A stretch of 21,256 bases of DNA, taken from positions 1 to 21,256 of the forward strand of contig JAHIMW010000217.1 in NCBI GenBank assembly GCA_018896355.1, written 5' to 3'. Below, one piece after another: positions 16,298 to 21,256 of this stretch. The translations under genes were made by a program, and so were the position numbers. Positions within the stretch are counted from its first letter, which is position 1, and each line of letters begins with the position of its first letter. Source of the DNA: Pseudomonadota bacterium (GTDB lineage: Bacteria > Desulfobacterota > Syntrophia > Syntrophales > UBA5619). The notes below the pieces were generated by a model. The model saw only the letters and a list, made by a program, of their open reading frames with translations. It was not told where the DNA came from and ran no database searches.

Positions 16298-16792
16298 TTA
16301 AAAGTCTTTCAAAGAATCTTTTAGCTTATCAATGTCGGCCTCTGCAATATGCACAATGAAAATGGCCTCTTGGGATTCTTTCATGGCAGACCCATAGACA
16401 TAGTCAATGTTGACATGGGCGTCGCCGATTATTTTTGCCATCTTCCCAAGCATTCCAGGTTTGTTTCCCAATTTGAGTACCAAGACATGATCTTTATCCA
16501 ATAGATATTTAGCTTTGGCCAATACTTTTTCGCCTTCCTTGGAATCGTCCACCAAGAGCCGGATCAAGGAATAGTTCGAAGATTCTTTTAAAATGCCCAG
16601 ATAACTCTCCTTCATCTCTATTCTGCTGTTTGTTTTTATTTTCATATTGTAAAGCTCTTTCACAGAATCCTTTGCATTTTGAATGCTCATGGCCAAAATA
16701 TTAATATTGGCTTCCTTTAATACGTCGCAGAGCTTCGAAAGCTCACCCGGAGCATTTGTCAAAATCACTGAAAACTGGGTTTCCTTCTTCAT
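16298..16792 (-). CDS. Tandem ACT-domain protein (putative amino-acid-binding regulator)
   Basis: This 164-residue stand-alone protein has two ACT domains. The first starts TQFSVILTNAPGELSKLCDV with NINILAMSI; the second starts LVLKLGNKPGMLGKMAKIIG with HVNIDYVYGSA. The PGxL turns that form the ligand pocket are intact in both. ACT domains bind amino acids and control enzymes or transcription; with no catalytic domain attached, this one probably acts as a sensor or partner protein. Similar short proteins occur in anaerobes, often near acyl-CoA or aromatic-acid metabolism genes, but no such neighbour is seen here. ATG 16792 lies six bases after AGGAGG. A TTG at 16798 in the same frame touches the ribosome site and is unlikely. 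Its codon use is AT-rich compared with neighbours. Confidence 0.85.
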   Translation of the reverse strand: MKKETQFSVILTNAPGELSKLCDVLKEANINILAMSIQNAKDSVKELYNMKIKTNSRIEMKESYLGILKESSNYSLIRLLVDDSKEGEKVLAKAKYLLDKDHVLVLKLGNKPGMLGKMAKIIGDAHVNIDYVYGSAMKESQEAIFIVHIAEADIDKLKDSLKDF

Positions 16793-16849
16793 TTTCAACC
16801 TCCTCTTTTTCCTATCCTAAAAATTGATTTGACAGTGGAAAGTAGCAAA

Positions 16850-17607
16850 TTAGCCTCGGAAGATCAAGTACCAAGAAAGTGAACGAATTCCCTCTGCGGT
16901 CTCCGTCACTGCCGTCGTTTCCGGGTAAGCGCCGCTCGGGTCCTGCAAATCAGCCACCACCTTGCCGTCTTCCGTGAACGCCATCACGTGACCGTAGGTT
17001 TTCGGAATCGGCCACATCGCACGCGGCAGGCGTAGTGTGAGCTTGCGCAGGAACGGTTTGGCGGCCAGTTTGTCGATGGTTGGGTTGCGAGGTTTGGCGA
17101 AGGCGCAAAGCGGGTTGACGCATCGCTCAGATACATCTTGCCGGACTTGGCCACGACCACTGCGTCGGCATAGCGGATCGGTTCTCCGTTTACCTTGTCG
17201 GTCAACACCGTGATCTTTTTGTCCGGGCTTATAGATAGCAGACCCTTCACGGCGTTGGCGGCGATCAGGTTTCCGGCTGCGTCAAAGTCAAAACCGAGCA
17301 CGCGCCCGCCGGTATTCACAAACGCCTCTTGCGCGCTGCCATCTGGATTCATTCGTAGGATGTTGCCGCTGGCTACTGTGGTGTAAAGCTTGCCGTCTTT
17401 GCCGATGGCGATATGCTCTGGCCCTTCTTCTTTTCCCAATGAAATGATCTTGAGGTTAGCAAGCTTTGTGTTGACTGCGTGTGGGCCGGTATAGCCGGGT
17501 GGCATGGGTGCATTCCAGCTAACAGGCTCAATCGGTACCGGCCAGAGGGTCAAATAAGCGGCCAGCAGCAGCAAAACGGCAACAATCGTCGAAACGATTA
17601 TTTTCAT
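16850..17607 (-). pseudogene. Strictosidine-synthase/SMP-30-like beta-propeller gene with internal deletion
   Basis: The N-terminal half is intact: a membrane anchor (MKIIVSTIVAVLLLLAAYLT), then propeller-type repeats such as PEHIAIGKDGKLYTT and GFDFDAAGNLIAAN, up to the conserved MYLSDASTRF. The frame then breaks near 17105-17120. In another frame the family's C-terminal part resumes (NPTIDKLAAKPFLRKLTLRL, then YGHVMAF and DLQDPSGAYPETT) until a stop at 16850. Most of the middle (about 100 or more residues) is missing, and the last residues after VTET also look non-native. Homologues are ~350-residue, anchored beta-propeller lactonase-like proteins of unknown bacterial role. The open frame alone (16984-17607) would give a 207-residue product with a nonsense tail. 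Confidence 0.82.
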
Positions 17608-17927
17608 GACGCCTCCTGAATATTTTTATTCATCATATTCCCTGAACCGCTTTCGTATATGCCGTTTATCTGCCCCTTTCACAAAGACGGGAGCCTGTCC
17701 TGAGCCAGTCGAAGGAAGTTCATACCCTTCTCGATAGGACAGCGGCTAAATGCTAAAGATTTCAGAATGATTCTTGCGGAGGACGATACAAAATAATTAG
17801 GGGGATATCAAGAGAAAAATAATGCATGGCCGGTTGCAATTCCCGAACCGTTGCGATATGGACATGCAAAACTGGTTTCGGCTCCATGCAAATCTTTTCT
17901 TCTTTTAATGCAGATCGTGAGGCGACT
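17608..17927. other. Intergenic region with one hairpin repeat
   Basis: Between the propeller pseudogene and the MBL gene. Apart from the hairpin at 17695-17742, I see only weak promoter candidates for the MBL gene (for example TTGCAA at 17834 with TATGGA 17 bases on). No RNA gene or coding remnant is recognisable. Confidence 0.4.
17695..17742. repeat. REP-like imperfect hairpin containing the CCTGAGCCAGTCGAAGGA motif
   Basis: Outer arms CTGTCCT (17695-17701) and AGGACAG (17736-17742) are perfect complements. The inner TCGAAGGAAG and CCTTCTCGA arms pair imperfectly. The core resembles the CCTGAG-x-x-x-GTCGAAGGA repeat that I recall as scattered through many environmental bacterial genomes. 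Confidence 0.5.
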
Positions 17928-19535
17928 ATGAAAGTAAAGTATATGGGTGCGGCAAGAACGGTGACCGGCTCCTGTTACATTCTGGAGGCGTCCGGCCGAA
18001 GGTTTGCAATTGACTGCGGGATGCATCAGGGCAACGCGGAGATCGAAAAGCGCAACTGGGACGTCGACATCTACGATCCCCATACGATCGAATTCATCCT
18101 GATGACGCACGCCCACATCGACCATTCCGGGCTTCTTCCGCGCCTCGTCCAGAAGGGGTTCCACGGCAAGGTCTACATGACCCCGCCGACCGCGGATCTT
18201 CTCAGAATCATGCTCCTCGACAGCGCCCACATCCAGGAAATGGAGGCGAAGTGGAAGGGCCGCAAGCGTCTTCGCAACGGGAATGCGGACGCCACCCCTC
18301 TCTATACCCAGAAGGACGCGATGGAAACCTTCCCGCTCTTCTCCGCCGTGACCTACGGCGAAGCATTTTCACCGGCCCCGGGGATCACCGTGACCTTCCG
18401 GGACGCAGGCCACATTCTCGGCGCGGCGATGGTGGAACTCGTCGTCCTTGAGGATGGAGCGGCAAGCCGCATTGTCTTTTCCGGTGACATCGGCCGGCCG
18501 GCACAGCTCCTGATACGTGACCCGACGGTGATCGAGGAGGCCGATTTCCTCTTCATGGAATCGACTTACGGGAACCGGAACCACAAGAACGAGGCGGACA
18601 GCCGGAACGAACTCGCCGAGGCGATCGCCTACAGCTACGGGCGGGGCGAGAAGGTGATCATCCCGGCCTTCGCCGTGGAGCGGACGCAGGAGATGATCTA
18701 TTCGCTCCACCTGCTGGCGAAGGAGGGCCGCCTGCCCGCCGATATGCCCGTCTTCGTGGACAGCCCGCTCGCCATCCAGGCGACGGAGATCTTCCGGAAG
18801 TACCGGGACTACATGGATGCGGAGACGAAGCTGCTTCTTGCGAATGGTGAAGATCCGCTGAAACTCCCCCAACTCCACTTTACCCCTTCGACGCAGGAGT
18901 CGATGGAGATCAACAACGCCGCGGGACCGGCGGTCGTGATCTCCGCAAGCGGGATGGCCAATGCGGGCCGGATCAAGCACCACCTCCGCCATAACCTCTG
19001 GCGCGAGGGGGCGAGCATCGTCTTCGTAGGCTTTCAGGCGCAGGGGACGACGGGCCGGAAGATCGTGGACGGCGCCAAGAAGGTGCGCATCTTTAATGAG
19101 GATGTTGCCGTCCGGGCGAAGATCTTCACGATCAACGGTTTCTCCGCCCACGCGGGACAGACCCAGTTGATGGACTGGCTCGGCCGCTTCAAAACGACGA
19201 AGATGCGTCTTTTTCTGATACACGGCGAATACACCGCCCAGCAGGAGCTGGCCGGGCTCATCCACAGCCGCTTCGGGATCGATGCCGCGATTCCCGACTA
19301 TCTTGAAGAGATGACACTGGCGCCGGGGCTTGAACTGGCCAGTGTGGCGTATCCCGAGAAAGCGGCGCCGAGGATCGACTGGGGTTTCCTCATTGCCGAG
19401 ATGGAGACGAAACTCGCCCAGCTTCAGGACCGCCGCGGAAAGGTGGAGGGGAAGGCCTGGGTGGAGCAGACCGAGCTCCGCGACCGTCTGCTCGAGGTGA
19501 GCCGGAGTCTGGCCGGGATCATCTCGGAGGTCTGA
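17928..19535 (+). CDS. MBL-fold/beta-CASP hydrolase (RNA-processing CPSF/YSH1-like)
   Basis: This 535-residue metallo-beta-lactamase protein with a beta-CASP cap and RNA-specificity domain is a probable RNA nuclease acting in the cytoplasm. Zinc motifs: HAHIDH (H61, H63, D65, H66), DAGHILG (H162), FSGDIG (D187) and the late LIHGE (motif 4 type His). Beta-CASP motifs include FMESTYGNR, VVISASGMANAGRIKHHL and INGFSAHAGQTQL. A ~70-residue helical tail follows the catalytic core (from about 460). ATG 17928 is chosen because GTGAGG lies six bases upstream and the family N-terminus (MKVKYMGAARTVTGSCY) starts there; the frame extends to 17826 without support. The stop codon TGA (19533-19535) straddles the edge of an inserted repeat element, so the last codon context is altered. 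Confidence 0.92.
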   Translation: MKVKYMGAARTVTGSCYILEASGRRFAIDCGMHQGNAEIEKRNWDVDIYDPHTIEFILMTHAHIDHSGLLPRLVQKGFHGKVYMTPPTADLLRIMLLDSAHIQEMEAKWKGRKRLRNGNADATPLYTQKDAMETFPLFSAVTYGEAFSPAPGITVTFRDAGHILGAAMVELVVLEDGAASRIVFSGDIGRPAQLLIRDPTVIEEADFLFMESTYGNRNHKNEADSRNELAEAIAYSYGRGEKVIIPAFAVERTQEMIYSLHLLAKEGRLPADMPVFVDSPLAIQATEIFRKYRDYMDAETKLLLANGEDPLKLPQLHFTPSTQESMEINNAAGPAVVISASGMANAGRIKHHLRHNLWREGASIVFVGFQAQGTTGRKIVDGAKKVRIFNEDVAVRAKIFTINGFSAHAGQTQLMDWLGRFKTTKMRLFLIHGEYTAQQELAGLIHSRFGIDAAIPDYLEEMTLAPGLELASVAYPEKAAPRIDWGFLIAEMETKLAQLQDRRGKVEGKAWVEQTELRDRLLEVSRSLAGIISEV

Positions 19536-19673
19536 CAGCTTCGTAAAAAGTCGGTAACTGCTCAGGAGTCAGAAGTCAGGAGCCAGGAGATAGGAGTCAG
19601 ATGTAGGGTGCGTTAGGCAGAAGCCGTAACGCACCCAAAAGAGGAGCGGTGCGTCAAGACGCACCCTACACAT
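19534..19673. mobile_element. MITE-like palindromic insertion with 12-bp flanking direct repeats
   Basis: About 140 bases lie between two copies of TCTCGGAGGTCT (19522-19533 and 19674-19685). Inside is a run of degenerate GGAGTCAG/AGTCAGGAG units (19563-19600). It is followed by outer arms TGTAGGGTGCGT (19602-19613) and ACGCACCCTACA (19659-19670). Two inner hairpins lie within these arms: GGGTGCGTTA/TAACGCACCC (19606-19636) and GGTGCGTC-AA-GACGCACC (19648-19665). There is no coding capacity. The direct repeat looks like a target duplication at the convergent gene ends. The hairpins could now serve both genes as a terminator. Confidence 0.65.
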
Positions 19674-19683
19674 TCTCGGAGGT

Positions 19684-20229
19684 CTAATTCATTCGGTAGC
19701 TGAAGGTCGCGGTCACGTGGAGGAGAGAGAGGTTGAAGGTCCCCGGCAGCGGCGCGAATGGCGAGGCGGCCCGGACGCAGGCGAGCGCCCCCTCGTCGAG
19801 GATAGGACTTCCGGAGGAGGAGGTGATGTAGTAACCGGCCAGGGAGCCGCCGGCGTCGATTGTGAAACGGATCACCGCGTTTCCCTCCCGCTTTTCGGAG
19901 ATGGCCTGCGGCGGGTAGGACCATAGACCCTCGATCTTTCGGCGGATCTGGAGGAGATAGGATTCGTAAGGGCCGCCGGGGTTTTGCAGGGCGACCGAAT
20001 CCTCGCGGTAACCGCTGGTTGCCGTCGCATGGGCGGCCGGCGCCGCCGGCTCGCTGCGGGCCGAAGCAGGCGGCGGTTCGACTTCCGCTGGCGTCTTCAG
20101 TTCGACGTTAATCACCCTCTCGGGTCGCGGGCCGCCCGTCATGTCGACGCGGGCCGTCAGGGCGATGACCAGCGCATGGCCTGCAAGCGAGGCCAGAACA
20201 AAAGGGATGAGAAATTTCTTCACCGTCAT
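19684..20229 (-). CDS. TonB-family energy-transducer protein
   Basis: This 181-residue protein has an N-terminal membrane anchor (about 6-26) with the S-xxx-H pair of TonB (S14, H18, in SLAGH), used to contact ExbB/ExbD. A Pro/Ala/Glu-rich periplasmic spacer (about 45-72) follows, then a C-terminal TonB domain (about 88-181; IEGLWSYPPQAI, GNAVIRFTID, SSSGSPILDEGAL, ASPFAPLP). It would transmit proton-motive force to outer-membrane receptors. It is shorter than classical TonB (~240). No exbB, exbD or receptor gene is in the window, so partners are elsewhere. ATG 20229 has no ideal ribosome site (GGAGG lies 13 bases upstream); GTG two codons later is an alternative. It is divergent from tadA. 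Confidence 0.88.
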   Translation of the reverse strand: MTVKKFLIPFVLASLAGHALVIALTARVDMTGGPRPERVINVELKTPAEVEPPPASARSEPAAPAAHATATSGYREDSVALQNPGGPYESYLLQIRRKIEGLWSYPPQAISEKREGNAVIRFTIDAGGSLAGYYITSSSGSPILDEGALACVRAASPFAPLPGTFNLSLLHVTATFSYRMN

Positions 20230-20297
20230 GGGGTCTTCGAAACCTCCGTCATTCAGACAGGACGGATAATGGCGGAATTCAAGAGAAAAGTCAATGT

Positions 20298-20774
20298 ATG
20301 GAAACGTTGCTGGAAACCGATGAGGGTTGGATGCGGACCGCTCTTGCGGAGGCCGGACAGGCTCGTGATGCCGGGGAGGTGCCGGTAGGGGCGGTGATCG
20401 TCCGCAGCGGTGAACTGCTCGCCGCTGCCTACAACCACCCCATCGCGCTGCACGACCCTTCGGCCCATGCCGAGCTTCTGGCCATCCGACGGGCGGCCGT
20501 CGCCGTCGGAAATTACCGCCTCCAGGGAACGACGCTTTATGTAACGCTCGAACCCTGCCTGATGTGCGCCGGCGCGATCCTCCACGCCCGGATCGATCGG
20601 CTCGTCTTCGGCGCCGCCGATCCGAAGAACGGCGCCGTGGTCAGCCTCTATCGCCTGTTCGATGACCGGCGATTCAACCACGTCGTCTCCGTCACGGAGG
20701 GGGTCCTCCGTGATGCATGCGGCGAAATTTTGAGTGGATTTTTTCGCGAAAAGAGGATAGCATCGCCCCGGTGA
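20298..20774 (+). CDS. tadA: tRNA-specific adenosine deaminase TadA
   Basis: This 158-residue cytidine/deoxycytidylate-deaminase-fold protein deaminates A34 to inosine in tRNA-Arg(ACG). Zinc ligands and proton shuttle are HAE (H57, E59) and PCLMC (C87, C90), matching the numbering of E. coli TadA. N46 in YNHPI and the PVGAVIV strand (29-35) also fit. The length is normal. Start ATG 20298 gives the usual ~11 residues before WMRTALAEAGQA. Its ribosome site (AAGAGAAAAG) is only fair, and ATG 20331 with GAGGG upstream is an alternative. It sits upstream of tRNA-Ser, but that tRNA is not its substrate. Confidence 0.94.
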   Translation: METLLETDEGWMRTALAEAGQARDAGEVPVGAVIVRSGELLAAAYNHPIALHDPSAHAELLAIRRAAVAVGNYRLQGTTLYVTLEPCLMCAGAILHARIDRLVFGAADPKNGAVVSLYRLFDDRRFNHVVSVTEGVLRDACGEILSGFFREKRIASPR

Positions 20775-20934
20775 TGTGACCGCAGAATGGGGGCGCTTCC
20801 GTTCCTCTTCCCAACGTGGGCCGGGTAGAAAAACAGCCGCCGGCCGGGTTGAAGGAAAAGGGGTAAAGGCTTTCGGGAGGGACGTGTCAGGGGGAAAAGC
20901 GGATTCCGCCGGAGATGGGAAGGTTTCAAGATCC

Positions 20935-21028
20935 GGAGAGATACCGAAGTGGTCGTAACGGGATCGACTCGAAATCGATTTGGGGGCCAAAAGCCCTCAC
21001 GGGGGTTCGAATCCCCCTCTCTCCGCCA
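20935..21028 (+). tRNA. tRNA-Ser (anticodon CGA)
   Basis: The acceptor stem is GGAGAGA (20935-20941) with TCTCTCC (21018-21024), discriminator G and an encoded CCA. The anticodon loop CTCGAAA is closed by ATCGA/TCGAT and has anticodon CGA, reading UCG. A long class II variable arm (TGGGGGC-CAAAA-GCCCTCA) is as expected for serine. The T arm is GGGGG-TTCGAAT-CCCCC. Confidence 0.96.
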
Positions 21029-21034
21029 GATGGG

Positions 21035-21068
21035 CAGGGCGTTCGGCAACGGCCGGACGCCCTGTTTT
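21035..21068 (+). terminator. Intrinsic terminator of the tRNA-Ser gene
   Basis: CAGGGCGT (21035-21042) pairs with ACGCCCTG (21057-21064), with further CGG/CCG pairing in the loop, and is followed by TTTT (21065-21068), seven bases after the tRNA 3' end. Confidence 0.8.
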
Positions 21069-21134
21069 CGTGCGCGATATCCTTTTTGGCGGACCATGAA
21101 CTAACCCCCATGCCCGGGTTGGGCACAACGAAGG

Positions 21135-21203
21135 ATGAAAATCACCCCCACCCCTCCCTCCCCCGTCGAGGGGGAGGGATACAGGGAGGGGGGGCATTTT
21201 CAT
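21135..21203. repeat. 69-bp palindromic repeat, G/C-tract hairpin
   Basis: ATGAAAAT (21135-21142) and ATTTTCAT (21196-21203) form the outer arms. Between them is a C-rich run, the hairpin CCCTCCCCCgtcgaGGGGGAGGG, and a G-rich run. It is non-coding and looks like a dispersed palindromic element. Confidence 0.65.
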
Positions 21204-21256
21204 ATAAAGGGTTGGCTGGATGAAAACCTGCGGAATGTCGTTTCGGCCTGGTATCA

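Noticed and set aside
19561..19600. GGAGTCAG/AGTCAGGAG run as a CRISPR-like array
   Set aside because: Units are short, degenerate and without regular spacers, and no cas genes are present; it is a simple degenerate repeat inside the insertion.
20298..21028. tadA next to tRNA-Ser as a functional pair
   Set aside because: TadA modifies tRNA-Arg with an A34 wobble base, while this tRNA has anticodon CGA, so the proximity is probably coincidence.
21204..21256. Possible gene start ATGAAAACCTGC near 21220
   Set aside because: Only about a dozen codons remain before the window ends and no convincing ribosome site is seen, so a gene cannot be supported.

Overview
The window looks like chromosomal DNA of a GC-rich Gram-negative anaerobe, most plausibly a syntroph or fatty-acid-degrader type deltaproteobacterium (Desulfobacterota). 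This rests on the mix of families (SEC-C/HEAT protein, LarA-type racemase, tandem-ACT protein, MBL/beta-CASP nuclease, TonB, TRAP transporter) and on the many palindromic intergenic repeats and decayed toxin-antitoxin genes. The taxonomy is inference.

Left part (1-3042): a long leftward gene for a HEAT/TPR protein with a C-terminal SEC-C zinc motif runs off the left edge. It is divergent from a broken 5' fragment of an FtsX/LolE-type permease gene. Middle (3070-8663): a leftward six-gene operon reads, in transcription order, dctP-dctQ-dctM (TRAP transporter) and pxpA-pxpB-pxpC (ATP-dependent 5-oxoprolinase). Its strong promoter carries a perfect palindrome between the -35 and -10 boxes. It looks like an uptake-plus-hydrolysis module for 5-oxoproline (pyroglutamate). 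Immediately beyond it (9079-12649) are the intact permease gene and a HlyD-type adaptor. The promoter and 5' end of the permease are duplicated on both sides of the operon (2616-3029 and 8961-9491). This suggests the catabolic operon arrived by an event that duplicated the permease 5' end; the left copy has since decayed.

Right-centre (12650-17607): a pair of inverted REP-like hairpins precedes a class I/II aminotransferase. Convergent to it is a lactate-racemase-family gene (larA-like) that sits inside the ruins of a vapBC toxin-antitoxin operon. The VapB N-terminus, with its promoter and ribosome binding site, lies just upstream, and the C-terminus of a PIN toxin lies just downstream. Next come a tandem-ACT protein and a strictosidine-synthase-like gene with an internal deletion. 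This stretch is a graveyard of accessory DNA.

Right end (17928-21256) looks like ordinary core genome: an MBL/beta-CASP RNA-processing hydrolase, a TonB-family protein, tadA, and a tRNA-Ser(CGA) with a terminator. A palindrome-rich insertion of about 140 bp, flanked by a 12-bp direct repeat, separates the convergent MBL and tonB genes and seems to have supplied the MBL stop codon.

I found no CRISPR array, phage module or intact transposase. The most notable signals are the repeat-flanked 5-oxoproline operon and the racemase gene lodged in a dismantled vapBC locus.
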